64,000 bases of DNA from MWFE01 sp964481075 (GCA_964481075.1 CAYZSD010000001.1:1-64000); one strand, 5' to 3'; numbered from the stretch's first letter, positions 7,866 to 18,197 are shown. Numbers and translations: made by a program. Notes: generated by a model not told the origin, from the letters alone.

Positions 7866-10121
7866 ATGTGGACAAGATACTTGCTTTTTTTAGTTCTTTT
7901 GGTCATATATTCTTCGGGATACTGTCAGATAGCCCGACTAGATAGTATATGGATGGCCAATGAGACACCCGAAAACCAAAAAATAAAGGACATACTAAAC
8001 TACGGAACAGAGATGCAAGAAGTAGTCCTTGACTCTTCAATTTTTTATTACAAGTGGGCAATTGAATTATCAAACAGTTTATTAAATAGTGGGGACATAA
8101 GCATTGACGAAGCAAAAAGCATCAAGCACCTAAAAAACAAAGGCATGCGTTTCCTTGGGGTTGTTTACCATTTACTCGGAAACTTTGATCTGGCTATGGA
8201 AAATTATATTAAATCTTTGCAGCTTTCAGAGGAAATTGGTGATAAGGAAGGTATGTCTCTTTGCTACGGCAACATTGGAAATGTTCATGTGAATTTGGGT
8301 AATTTTGATGAAGCTATCGAATACTTTCATCAATCATTAAGGATATTCGAAGAGCTCGGTGATAAGGGAAGCCTTGCAGCGTGTATAAACAACATAGGAG
8401 TTATTTATCACCATTTAACAGAGCTTGAAAAGGCGATTGAATACTATCAAAAAGCACTTGTTCTATTCATTGAATTGGGAAATAAAAGTAGAACATCAGA
8501 TTGCTACAATAATATTGGGCTCATTAAACAGAATCAGGGTCGTTACGATGAAGCAATAACTTACTACCAGAGAGCACTTTCTGTATTTGAGGAGATCAAT
8601 GATATGAACGGTAGGATAACGGCTTACGCAAATATTTCTTCCCTTAACCTTGCAATAGCCGATTCGGTGGCAAAGACCGATGAACAGCGAAGAATTCATC
8701 TAAACGAAGCTCTTAACCATGGTCAAAAAGCATTCAACCTTGCACGACAGATTAAATCGATACCCCTTGAGAGTCATATTGTAGAAAACCTCATGAAGGT
8801 TCATAAACGGTTGGGAAACTTCGAGAAGTCACTTGAGTTTGCCGAAGCATTCATTGTAACAAAGGATAAAATGTATTCCGAAGAAAAGACAAAAGTGATT
8901 GCTGAAATGCACACAAAGTTTGAATCGGAGAAAAAACAACAGGAAATAGAAAAGCAACAGCTTATTATTGAAAGAAATAAGATTGAATTCAGTCGTCAAC
9001 GTACACAAATGAACCTTTTTATTACTGCTTTGGCTCTCCTTGTTATCATAGTATTGATTGTTTCCTATGCCTATCGGCAAAAGTATAATCATAGCATAAT
9101 TATTTCCGAAAAGAATGCCCTTTTAGAACAGTATAATGAGGAGATTAAAGCAACCTCAGAAGCACTTTCGTTTCAGAACGAGCAGCTAAAAATGCAAAAC
9201 GAGAAGATATCAAAGCAACACGATGAGATTGAAGCACAGCGAAATTCATTAGCAAATCTTGCTTGGGAACTACAGGATAAAAGTGAAGAAGTAGAAAAGC
9301 AGAAGAATAAGCTTGCCCAACAGAACAAAGAAATTACTGACTCAATTATTTATGCTCAGCGAATTCAAAGCGCAGTTCTACCATCGTCTGAAATGCTTAG
9401 AAGTTTTTTTGCAGACCACTTCGTTCTTTACAAACCTAAAAGCATTGTAAGCGGTGACTTTTACTGGGCTACAAGAATAAATGACCTGATTGTATTTTGT
9501 GTTACCGATTGTACAGGACATGGAGTACCGGGTGCATTCATGAGTATGATGGGGGTGAGTTTTTTAAATGAAATCGTTAGAAAAGAAGAGGTAACCAATG
9601 CTGCAAGTGTTCTCAATGAGCTAAGGAATCATGTAATTGCTTCGATGGTAGAGAGGGACAACGAAATGGTAATGTTCGATGGTATGGACATAGGCCTTTG
9701 TGTTCTTAACACAAAAACTCTTGAATTTCAATTTGCAGGAGCCAACATTCCATGCTGGATAGCTGCATCCAACACAGAAATTCAACTACATGACGATAGC
9801 ATTGAGCATCTTTATGGATTAATTGAATTAAAGCCCAATCGGATGCCAATAGGAAGGTTCGAAAAAATGGAGCCATTTAAACACGTAGAATTAAAGCTTA
9901 ACAAAGGCGATTTAGTATTTATTTCAAGCGATGGTTATACCGACCAGTTTGGTGGTTTAAGGGGTAAGAAATATCAGAAATCAAGCCTAATAGAGCTCAT
10001 CGCTCAAAATATCAGATTACCCCTTGAGGAGCAGAAGATGATTTATAGTAAAGTTTTTGACGATTGGAAAGGAGAAAAAAATCAGATTGACGATGTAACC
10101 ATACTTTGTGTTAAAGTTTAA
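7866..10121 (+). CDS. TPR sensor-SpoIIE serine phosphatase (cluster 1, second)
   Basis: A 751-residue paralogue of the preceding gene. The start is the ATG at 7866, giving a clean signal peptide (MWTRYLLFLVLLVIYSSGYC); a TTG two codons upstream is less likely. TPR motifs fill residues about 85-300, a membrane helix lies at about 381-403, then a coiled coil and a SpoIIE domain from about 488. VSGDFYW (529), DCTGHG (547), DGMDIG (604), SSDGYTDQ (687) and QIDDVTIL (739) are all present, so it should be catalytically competent. Over a 26-codon catalytic block it differs from its neighbour by one amino acid but by 11 synonymous changes, meaning an old duplication under strong purifying selection. 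The next gene starts 4 bp after its stop, indicating an operon. Confidence 0.9.
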   Translation: MWTRYLLFLVLLVIYSSGYCQIARLDSIWMANETPENQKIKDILNYGTEMQEVVLDSSIFYYKWAIELSNSLLNSGDISIDEAKSIKHLKNKGMRFLGVVYHLLGNFDLAMENYIKSLQLSEEIGDKEGMSLCYGNIGNVHVNLGNFDEAIEYFHQSLRIFEELGDKGSLAACINNIGVIYHHLTELEKAIEYYQKALVLFIELGNKSRTSDCYNNIGLIKQNQGRYDEAITYYQRALSVFEEINDMNGRITAYANISSLNLAIADSVAKTDEQRRIHLNEALNHGQKAFNLARQIKSIPLESHIVENLMKVHKRLGNFEKSLEFAEAFIVTKDKMYSEEKTKVIAEMHTKFESEKKQQEIEKQQLIIERNKIEFSRQRTQMNLFITALALLVIIVLIVSYAYRQKYNHSIIISEKNALLEQYNEEIKATSEALSFQNEQLKMQNEKISKQHDEIEAQRNSLANLAWELQDKSEEVEKQKNKLAQQNKEITDSIIYAQRIQSAVLPSSEMLRSFFADHFVLYKPKSIVSGDFYWATRINDLIVFCVTDCTGHGVPGAFMSMMGVSFLNEIVRKEEVTNAASVLNELRNHVIASMVERDNEMVMFDGMDIGLCVLNTKTLEFQFAGANIPCWIAASNTEIQLHDDSIEHLYGLIELKPNRMPIGRFEKMEPFKHVELKLNKGDLVFISSDGYTDQFGGLRGKKYQKSSLIELIAQNIRLPLEEQKMIYSKVFDDWKGEKNQIDDVTILCVKV

Positions 10122-10124
10122 GAG

Positions 10125-13100
10125 ATGAAAAAAATCCTTTCTATATGTTGGTTTTGTGCATTTCTTTTTGTAGAGATGTCCTTTCTACATGGCACCCAAA
10201 GAAACGTAAAGTTCGAGAAGTTAACCATGGAGCAAGGGCTGTCGCATAGTTCCGTATTTTGAATAATTCAAGATAGAAACGGTTTTATGTGGTTTGGAAC
10301 AGCCGAGGGGCTTAATCGATACGATGGCTATAATTTTAAAATTTTTAAACCAGACTTCTTCGACACAACATCAATTTCTGACACATGGATTACAGCTCTT
10401 TATGAAGATCTTGACGGGAATATATGGATTGGCACCTTCGGTGGAGGATTAAACCGTTTCGATATCAGAACAGAAAAGTTCACGCACTTTACAAACAACC
10501 CAAACGATGAAACTAGTATTGCCGATAATGTAATCTATGCAATAACCCAAGATTTAACCGGGACACTATGGTTTGGAACTAACAATGGACTTAGCAAGTA
10601 CGTCAATAATAAAACGTTTAAGAATTACTCAACAAAACAAAAGGTAAAAGGAGAAATAAGTCACGATGAGGTTAACACGCTATATGTTGATAAATACGGT
10701 ATACTCTGGATAGGAACTAATGGTGGTGGCCTAAACAAATATGATAGAGAAAAGGATAGCTTTTCTAACTATAGAAACCAAAAGAATAATAGTTGTAGCA
10801 TTAGTAATGATTACATTTGGGCTATTACAACAGATCCTAACGACAGTAAAACTCTATGGATTGCCACACTTAATGGGCTAAATAAGTTCAATACTGAAAG
10901 CAATTGCTTCAATCGTATTTACATGCCTTCTGAAGGAGGGATTCAAAAAAATAATCAAATTCGTAGTTTTCTAATCGACACAAACGGTGATTTTTGGATT
11001 GGTACTCGCGAGAACGGTCTTTGGTTATATTCAGTTTCAGCAAATACGTTTCAGCACTTTAGGTATAATAGTAACGATATCAGTGGTATCAGCGAGAATC
11101 AAATACTCTGTCTCTTTCAAGATCGTTCAGGCCTTATTTGGGTAGGAACACGAGGAGGAGAGCTTAACAAGGTAGTTGTAAGTCAGTTTCAGCATCTTTA
11201 TTATAAACAATACACAAAAAACTCCATTGCAAACAATACTGTATGGTCAATTATTGAGGATAAAAATGAAAACATTTGGGTTGGAAGCAATGGAGGCCTA
11301 AATTTCATAAACCTGAGAACAAATGAGTACAAACTCTTTCAGAATATCCCAAACAACCCAAACTCATTGAGCGACAATTATGTTTATTCAATTTATGAAG
11401 ATTCAAGCGGTATTCTTTGGGTTGGAACCTACGAAGGCGGGTTAAATCGGTACAATAAGAATACAAACACCTTCAAGGTATATAAGCACGACGAGATAAA
11501 CCCTAACTCCATTAGTCACAACTATGTTAGAACTATTTGCGGCGACATCGATGGTACTCTTTGGGTTGGTTGCCGGGGAGGAGGGGTTAACCATTTTGAC
11601 CCAAAAACTGAAACATTTACTCGTTATCTTCACGATCCAAACAATCCAAACTCAATTTCGCACGATAGAGTGAATGTTATAATTCAGGAAGATATAAATA
11701 CTATCTGGATTGGAACATCTGGAGGAGGTTTGAATCGATTTGATAAAACTGAAAAAAGATTTACCCGATATATTCCAAACCGAAACAACCCAAATACATT
11801 GAATAACAGTTATGTAATATCGCTATGTATGGCAAAGAATGGCAAACTTTGGGTTGGAACATACAATGGAGGCTTGAATCTATTCAATCATGCAAATGAG
11901 TCATTTGAGCATTATACCGAAGCGCAAGGATTAATTAACGATGTAATATACGGAATCTGTGAAGATGAGCACGGTTTCCTGTGGTTGAGCACAAACAAGG
12001 GTCTTGTAAAATTTAATCCTGAAACATTAACTTTTCGTAACTTCGATAAAAACGATGGAACTCAGGGTTCTGAGTTTAATACTGGCTCCTACCATAAGGG
12101 CGCATCAGGTACAATTTATTTTGGTGGTACTAACGGTTTAACCCTTTTTCATCCAAACCATATAACAGATAACCTGTTTATTCCTAAAATAACCTTCACC
12201 GATATTAAGCTCTTTAATCAATCGGTAAAACCATCAGCAAGTTCAATTCTTTCAAAACCCATATTTCAAACCGATATAATAGTTCTTGGGTACAATCAGA
12301 ACGATATTTCATTTGAGTTCAGTTCCATGTGCTACAACTCTCCTCATAGAAATCAATACATGTACTACATGGAAGGGTTTGATTCGGGTTGGATTCACAA
12401 TGGTACACTCAACAAAATTAGATATACAAACCTTCCTCCGGGTGATTATGTTCTTTACGTTAAAGCATCTAATAGCGATGGTATATGGGGCGAAAATGCC
12501 AAAGGTATAAAAATAAATATAGTTCCTCCTTTTTGGAAAACACTATGGTTCAATGCTTTAATGATAATCGCCTCCTTTCTGATTATTTACATCGTAATTG
12601 TTTTGAGAGAGAAACAGCTTGTTAGAACCAAGAATATTCTTGAACATAAAGTTCGACTTCGGACACAAGAGATCCAACAGCAAAAAGAGGAGATTGAAGC
12701 CCAACGTGATGAAATTATAACACAGAGAGATTACGTTATGCAGCAACGTAACGAGATAGAGAGCCAAAGGAATTCTTTAGCAAACCTTGCTTGGGATTTA
12801 CAAGAGAAGACTGAAGAAATCGAAAAACAAAAGGATATCCTTTCTTTAAGAAATAAAGAGATAACAGACTCCATTGTTTATGCCCAAAGAATTCAAAGTG
12901 CTGTTTTGCCCTCTGAAGCATACCTAAGCCAACACTTCAAGGAGTTTTTTGTGTTGTATAAACCTAAAAGTATAGTTAGCGGCGATTTTTTCTGGGCAAC
13001 AAGAGTTAAGCAATTCTTAGTTTTTTGCGTAACCGATTGTACTGGTCATGGGGTGCCAGGTGCTTTTATGAGCATGATGGGGGTAAGTTTCCTTAATGAA

Positions 13101-13649
13101 ATTGTACGAAACGATGAAGTATCGAGTGCTGGAGAGGTGTTAAATGTACTAAGAGAATATGTTGTTTCATCGCTCGAGGAGAGAGGTGGTATAGGTGTTC
13201 AATTCGATGGAATGGACATTGGGCTTTGTGTGCTTGATATACATACCCTAATCCTTCAATTTGCTGGTGCAAATATTCCCTGTTGGATTGCAACAACCGC
13301 AAATTCATTTGCTGATTTGCACGAACGCATATCATACGAAAATGGCTTGATAGAGATAAAACCCGATCGTATGCCCATAGGTCGTTTTGAGCGCATGGAT
13401 TCATTCGTAACGGTTGAATATCAGCTTGAAATAAACAACGCTGTGTATTTAGCTTCCGATGGTTTTGCCGATCAGTTTGGTGGACTACACGAAAAGAAAT
13501 ACCAAAAAGCAACTTTAATGAAGTTAATCGCTGATAGTAAGGGTTTTCCGATGGAAAGTCAAAAAGATATCCTTGAGAAATCCTTCGAAGTATGGAAGGG
13601 TGACAGGAACCAGATTGACGATGTAACCATATTCGGAATTAAGGTGTAG
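10125..13649 (+). pseudogene. Propeller-Y_Y_Y-SpoIIE phosphatase with in-frame TGA at codon 46
   Basis: From the ATG at 10125, four bases after the previous stop, a signal peptide (MKKILSICWFCAFLFVEMSF) leads into the start of a two-component-regulator propeller (KLTMEQGLSHSSVF), then TGA at 10260-10262, then IIQDRNGFMWFGTAEGLNRY and 1120 more open codons in the same frame. In relatives the TGA position usually holds Cys, Trp or another residue, so TGC or TGG to TGA would explain it. Residues about 40-650 are propeller blades (WIGT/WVGT motifs), 730-805 the Y_Y_Y domain, 807-827 a membrane helix, then coiled coil and SpoIIE domain from 912 with every acidic motif (VSGDFFW, DCTGHG, DGMDIG, SDGFADQ, QIDDVTI). 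Everything downstream is intact, so this is a very recent lesion, a sequence error or a recoded codon. Translation restarting at the ATG at 10287 would lack the signal peptide. Confidence 0.85.
10287..12000 (+). repeat. Repeated propeller blades inside the third phosphatase
   Basis: The sensor is built of about a dozen blades of roughly 47-50 codons, each with a W(I/V)G(T/S/C)..GG(L/V)N(R/K)(F/Y) strand. Several blades from about 11345 to 11830 also share a NNPNS(I/L)S-type turn spaced about 141-147 bp apart (near 11351, 11503, 11641 and 11788), suggesting internal blade duplication. Confidence 0.75.
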
Positions 13650-13705
13650 CACCAAAAGAAGCCTTCTCTGGTTTAATTAAGCGCCCTTTACTTTAGAAGC
13701 CTATG

Positions 13706-16700
13706 CTAGAAGTCACTTAAAGTTGAATCGTAGCTATTGTGCATTAACCCTTCGAGTATTCGAGCAGCCTTCTCTTCTGCGCTCAAATTTTGAAACTCCT
13801 TTCTTTTCTCCTCCGATATCTGCTTCATTTCAAACTCAATTTGTCGTTTCAACTCAGCCGCTTCTGCCTCCTTTCTGCTGGTAAGAAAACCTCGAGCAAC
13901 GTTAGGAAATAGCTCAAGAAGAAGCCTTTCCTCTTCGGTAGCAGCGAGTTGTATCCCACCAAAATCTTCGAGTATGATTGGATTCTCTTGGGGCTTGTAG
14001 GTAGTAGAGTCGAAAGGTTTTTCTTCTTTATGTCCGCAAATACGCTCCCTAAATGCTGGATCAATAGGTATGGGAGTCTTTCCGTATTGACCTTTAACCA
14101 GATTTCGGAACTGGGTTGAAATATTCGAGTACATGTCTTCCTCTTTGCTGAGAGAAATAACACAATTTACAGCTTGCGCTCCAACTATTTGACTAGTAGG
14201 TGTTACAAGCGGTGGGCATCCGGCATCAATACGCACAATGGGCACCATTTCAAGCACTTTGGGCAAAAGGTTGTCCATTTTCATCTGTCGAAGTTGAGCA
14301 AGCATGTTTGTGTACATTCCTCCTGGTATCTCCGCATCACGAACCATATCGTCGGGTGCAATAAAATTAAACCACTCCTCGATGGCGAGGGTTATTTTTA
14401 GTAGTTCATCCTCTTTGTCTTCTTTTGCAAAACGAATAGCTTCGTCAAAGAGGGTGTTTATGTGTGAAGGAAGGTCGTCGGTAGTAATATCAAAGTCTAT
14501 AGGAAACTGCTTGTAGGTGTCATATTCAGACATTTCACTTCGAATGACTCGAAGCTCTTCGTTTATTTTTACTACAGCTTCCAAATTTACCCCTGTATCG
14601 AGCCTTAGCTTGTCTGCAAAGATTTGAATCAACTCGAAAGCTGGAGCCGCTGGGCCACCAGCCAAATTCATTATTGAGGTATCAACAATATCAACGCCAT
14701 TGACAATGGCCATAAGGGTTGATGCCAAACCATACCCAGGAGTGCAATGTGTGTGGAAGTCAATAGGAACCTTTACCTCTTTCTTGAGTCTCCTAACAAG
14801 CTCTCCTGAAAGTGAGGGAGTTATCAAACCAGCCATATCCTTAATGGTAATCATATCGGCACCCATCCTTTCCAGTTCCTTTGCCTTGGAAATGTAGTAG
14901 TCGATATTGAAGATATCGGTTGGTAGTTTTTTGCCTCTTATGAATGCTATTGCTTTCTGTTTTGCTGAGAATTTTGGATTTACAGTGTAGCAAACAGCAC
15001 AATCGGCAATTCCGCCGCTATCTTTAACGTACTTTATGGTTGTTTTTACGTTATCAAGGTCGTTGAGACAGTCGAATATTCGCATTATGCCAATTCCACC
15101 TTTAACTGCTATTCTATTGAATCCTTCAATAACATCTTCGGGGTATGGTTCATAACCAAAAAGGTTTCTTCCTCTTGAGAGTGCGGTAAGTTTACTTTGC
15201 TCACCTACAGCCTTGTTTATCACTCTAAGCCTATACCATGGATCCTCGTTTAGATAACGCATCACGCTGTCGGGAACAGCTCCACCCCACACTTCCATGG
15301 CATAAAAACCAGCATCCTTATAGTAGGGAAGGGTGCGTTCTACCTGAGCCAGACTCATTCGGGTTGCCAACATCGATTGTTGCCCATCGCGGAGCGTTAG
15401 GTCACGAATAAGCAGTTTCTTTTTGAAAGAATGCTTCTTTCGTTCTTCTGCCTTCCTTGCTTTTTTTTGTTCTTTTATGATTATGTATTCCTTTTGTCGC
15501 TGTTTGTACAAGAAATCTCGGGCTACTGAAGGGAAAAGTTCAAGTAATAGGTACTCCTTTTCGGTATTTGCAAGCTTAATGCTTTCAAACTCTTTCAGAA
15601 TAGGGTTTTCGGGCGATTTGTATTTACTCAAATCGTAGGGCGACTCTTCGGCAAATCCACAAATTTTTTGGCGAAATTCTGGAGTAATAGCAATAGGAGT
15701 TTTGCCATACTCTCCTTTAACAAGGTTGAAGAATTGGTTTGAAATGTTTGAGTAGAAAGGTTTTCCGGCATTCTCGTCAAGGACGCAGTTTACGGCTTGT
15801 GCACCAACTATTTGGCTTGAAGGTGTTACAAGGGGGGGGCATCCTGAGTCGAGGCGAACCACTGGAACAACCTCCAGAACTCTATCGAGAAGATGCTCAA
15901 GACCTAACGATTTTAGCTGTGAGAGCATGTTGGTGTACATCCCACCTGGAATCTCGGCATTTTTAACCTTTTCTTCAGGAGCAGGGAAGTTGAAAAACCT
16001 TTCAATGGCATGACAGCAAGCCAGAAGTTCTTCCTCTTTCTCTTCTTTTGCATACAGAATGGCTTCGTCGAAAAGCTTGTCAATCTTTTCAGGAAGGGCA
16101 AAATTATGAATGTCGAAATCGATGGGTATTTGTTTATAGCTGTCAACTTGCGATAAGCTGTTAATCCTAATGTCTTTCAATAGCTTGTTGAGCTCATCGA
16201 TAACCTCAGTGTTACCATCAATGGTAATGTTGAGCTTTTTGCAGAAGATGTGTATTAGCTCGTAAGCTGGTGCAGCACTACCTCCTGAGAAATAAAGCAA
16301 ATTGGTGTCAACAATGTCAACGCCATTTATAATTGCAGCAACCATTGAAGCCAAACCATACCCAGGGGTGCAATGGGTGTGGAAGTCTATTGGAAGGTTT
16401 ATATTCTCTTTAAGCTTTCTAATAATTTTTGCTGTAGTATTTGGGGAAGCCAACCCTGCCATATCCTTTATGGTAATCATATCTGCACCGAACGACTCCA
16501 ACTCCTTAGCTTTGCCAACGAAGTAATCCACATCGAATATTTCGTCAGGAAGTTCCTTAATTAGAAGCTTACTTCTAAGCTCTTCGTTTTTTGGCATCTT
16601 TGGATCAACAGTGAAGCACACAGCACAATCGGCAATACCTCCTGCTTTCTTAACGTATTCAATGGTCGATTTGATATTTTCGGTATCGTTCAGGCAGTCG

Positions 16701-17053
16701 AAGATTCGCATAATATTTATTCCCGATTTCACGGCCAGGGAGTTAAATCCATCTATAACAGATTCAGGGTAAGGGTTGTAGCCAAACAGATTTCTTCCCC
16801 TCGATAGGGCTGTTAGCAAGGTGCTATCTCCAAGCTCTCTCTTTATCGATTCGAGTCTATCCCATGGGTTTTCGCCCAAAAATCTCATTATTGAGTCGGG
16901 AACTGCTCCTCCCCAAACTTCCATGGCGTAGAAACCTGCGTTCTTGAAAAGAGGCAAAACCCTATCTACCTCGCTCTGAGGCATTCGGGTTGCAAACAAC
17001 GATTGTTGTCCATCGCGCAGAGTTAAATCTCGAACCTTTATATGTTTGTTCAT
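13706..17053 (-). CDS. Tandem-duplicated carboxyltransferase (oxaloacetate decarboxylase alpha / 5S-like)
   Basis: An 1115-residue cytosolic protein made of two head-to-tail copies of the same unit (about residues 5-525 and 547-1065). Each has an HMGL-like TIM barrel starting RDLTLRDGQQS and a conserved PYC/OADA carboxylase region. Both copies keep the Lys of the IKDMAGL motif, which is carbamylated in transcarboxylase 5S and pyruvate carboxylase, and the metal-binding HTHCTPGYGLAS motif. The family moves a carboxyl group between biotin and pyruvate/oxaloacetate. No biotinyl domain (AMKM) is present in either half, so a separate biotin carrier and partner subunit must exist elsewhere. A Lys/Arg-rich linker joins the halves and a charged helical tail closes the protein. 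Single-unit proteins of about 500-650 residues are usual; the fusion is the odd feature. It is convergent with the upstream phosphatase gene. Confidence 0.85.
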   Translation of the reverse strand: MNKHIKVRDLTLRDGQQSLFATRMPQSEVDRVLPLFKNAGFYAMEVWGGAVPDSIMRFLGENPWDRLESIKRELGDSTLLTALSRGRNLFGYNPYPESVIDGFNSLAVKSGINIMRIFDCLNDTENIKSTIEYVKKAGGIADCAVCFTVDPKMPKNEELRSKLLIKELPDEIFDVDYFVGKAKELESFGADMITIKDMAGLASPNTTAKIIRKLKENINLPIDFHTHCTPGYGLASMVAAIINGVDIVDTNLLYFSGGSAAPAYELIHIFCKKLNITIDGNTEVIDELNKLLKDIRINSLSQVDSYKQIPIDFDIHNFALPEKIDKLFDEAILYAKEEKEEELLACCHAIERFFNFPAPEEKVKNAEIPGGMYTNMLSQLKSLGLEHLLDRVLEVVPVVRLDSGCPPLVTPSSQIVGAQAVNCVLDENAGKPFYSNISNQFFNLVKGEYGKTPIAITPEFRQKICGFAEESPYDLSKYKSPENPILKEFESIKLANTEKEYLLLELFPSVARDFLYKQRQKEYIIIKEQKKARKAEERKKHSFKKKLLIRDLTLRDGQQSMLATRMSLAQVERTLPYYKDAGFYAMEVWGGAVPDSVMRYLNEDPWYRLRVINKAVGEQSKLTALSRGRNLFGYEPYPEDVIEGFNRIAVKGGIGIMRIFDCLNDLDNVKTTIKYVKDSGGIADCAVCYTVNPKFSAKQKAIAFIRGKKLPTDIFNIDYYISKAKELERMGADMITIKDMAGLITPSLSGELVRRLKKEVKVPIDFHTHCTPGYGLASTLMAIVNGVDIVDTSIMNLAGGPAAPAFELIQIFADKLRLDTGVNLEAVVKINEELRVIRSEMSEYDTYKQFPIDFDITTDDLPSHINTLFDEAIRFAKEDKEDELLKITLAIEEWFNFIAPDDMVRDAEIPGGMYTNMLAQLRQMKMDNLLPKVLEMVPIVRIDAGCPPLVTPTSQIVGAQAVNCVISLSKEEDMYSNISTQFRNLVKGQYGKTPIPIDPAFRERICGHKEEKPFDSTTYKPQENPIILEDFGGIQLAATEEERLLLELFPNVARGFLTSRKEAEAAELKRQIEFEMKQISEEKRKEFQNLSAEEKAARILEGLMHNSYDSTLSDF

Positions 17054-17092
17054 GGTTGTAAATCTAATGGTTATCGTGAAATATTTTCAGAG

Positions 17093-17100
17093 CAAAAATA
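17093..17100 (-). promoter_or_regulatory. Candidate -7 element for the carboxyltransferase gene
   Basis: The minus strand reads TATTTTTG (TAnnTTTG), 40 nt upstream of the ATG at 17053. The -33 element is not clear. Confidence 0.35.
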
Positions 17101-17175
17101 CCCAAAGAGCTAACATAAAACTATGAGTAATAGCATTATTATTTTAGGTTTTACAGCATGTTTCAACGTTTTTTT

Positions 17176-17183
17176 TACATTTG
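17176..17183 (+). promoter_or_regulatory. Candidate -7 element for the BASS transporter
   Basis: TACATTTG fits the Bacteroidota -7 consensus and lies 21 nt before the ATG at 17205. Its position excludes the TTG at 17181 as the start codon and supports 17205. Confidence 0.5.
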
Positions 17184-17204
17184 CAAAAACTTAAGAAATC
17201 ATTT

Positions 17205-18161
17205 ATGTACGAACTGCTTAAAAGTGTTGATACCGTTAGGCTAAACTTTAGCGAGGGTGGATTACTTTATATGAATTTAACACTGGCAGCCATTATGTTT
17301 GGGGTTGCTCTTGAGATTAAAATTCAGCACTTTAAGAATATAATTAATTACCCCAAATCGGCTTTACTTGGCTTTATTTCGCAATTTTTGGTTCTTCCTG
17401 CTATGACTTTTTTGTTGGTTCTCCTGTTGAACCCGCCTGCATCGGTTGCAATGGGTATGATTCTAATTGCGGCTTGTCCTGGAGGGAATATTTCCAATTT
17501 TATCTCCTCTTTGGCCAAGGCTAATGTTGCCCTTTCTGTTAGCCTAACAGCTATTGCAACTCTTTCGGCAACATTATTGACACCTCTGAATTATGCCGTC
17601 TGGGGCAATATGTATGTTCAGTATTCCGAGAGGGCGTTACACCTGAATATCCCCATTGAAATAGATTTCTTGCAGATGGCCAAAACGGTTTTCATCCTTC
17701 TGGGTATTCCCCTTATCCTAGGTATGTGGGTTGGGAATAGGTTTCCAGAGTTTACCCAGAAGTATCTTAAATCAATTAAGATAGCATCAATTATTCTCTA
17801 CCTCAGCTTCATTGTAGGGGCATTTTACACAAACCTTGAGTATATTGGAAGTTCAATCCTACCCATCGGTTTACTCGTTTTTTTGCTTAATGCCCAAACA
17901 CTTTTCTCGGGATATATTGTTGGAACAATAGCCAAAGTCTCAAGGGCAGACAGGAGAACGTTAAGCATTGAGACAGGAATTCAGAATTCAGGCTTAGCGC
18001 TTGTGCTGATTTTTAATCCTAAACTTTTTGGTGGTATAGGAGGTATGGCCTTTATGGCAGCTTGGTGGGGTATTTGGCAGATGGTGAGCGGATTACTTCT
18101 TGCTTGGATTCTATCAAGAAGGAAAATTCTTGAAACACAGGAAGCTAAAGTTCTGGCATAG
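17205..18161 (+). CDS. Bile acid:sodium symporter (BASS) family transporter
   Basis: A 318-residue inner-membrane protein with about nine to ten hydrophobic helices. It shows BASS-family features: an early MFGVALEI segment, the helix-breaking ACPGGNISNFI motif (about residue 96) and a later IETGIQNSGLAL segment (about residue 263), both part of the Na+/substrate crossover region. Family members take up organic anions such as bile acids, pantoate, pyruvate or other carboxylates with sodium; the substrate here is not predictable. The neighbouring divergent carboxyltransferase acts on keto acids, which makes a carboxylate substrate plausible but unproven. The start is set by the ATG 21 nt after a promoter element. 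Confidence 0.88.
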   Translation: MYELLKSVDTVRLNFSEGGLLYMNLTLAAIMFGVALEIKIQHFKNIINYPKSALLGFISQFLVLPAMTFLLVLLLNPPASVAMGMILIAACPGGNISNFISSLAKANVALSVSLTAIATLSATLLTPLNYAVWGNMYVQYSERALHLNIPIEIDFLQMAKTVFILLGIPLILGMWVGNRFPEFTQKYLKSIKIASIILYLSFIVGAFYTNLEYIGSSILPIGLLVFLLNAQTLFSGYIVGTIAKVSRADRRTLSIETGIQNSGLALVLIFNPKLFGGIGGMAFMAAWWGIWQMVSGLLLAWILSRRKILETQEAKVLA

Positions 18162-18197
18162 ATTTTTAAATCATTATTTATCAATAAATAAAGTGTC

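Noticed and set aside
5014..9000. Tandem DNA repeats in the TPR regions
   Set aside because: The periodicity is at protein level (34-residue TPR helices); the DNA copies are diverged and not a satellite.
10260..10300. Selenocysteine insertion signal after the TGA
   Set aside because: I looked for a short stem-loop in the 15-40 bases downstream and saw no convincing one; error or mutation is simpler.
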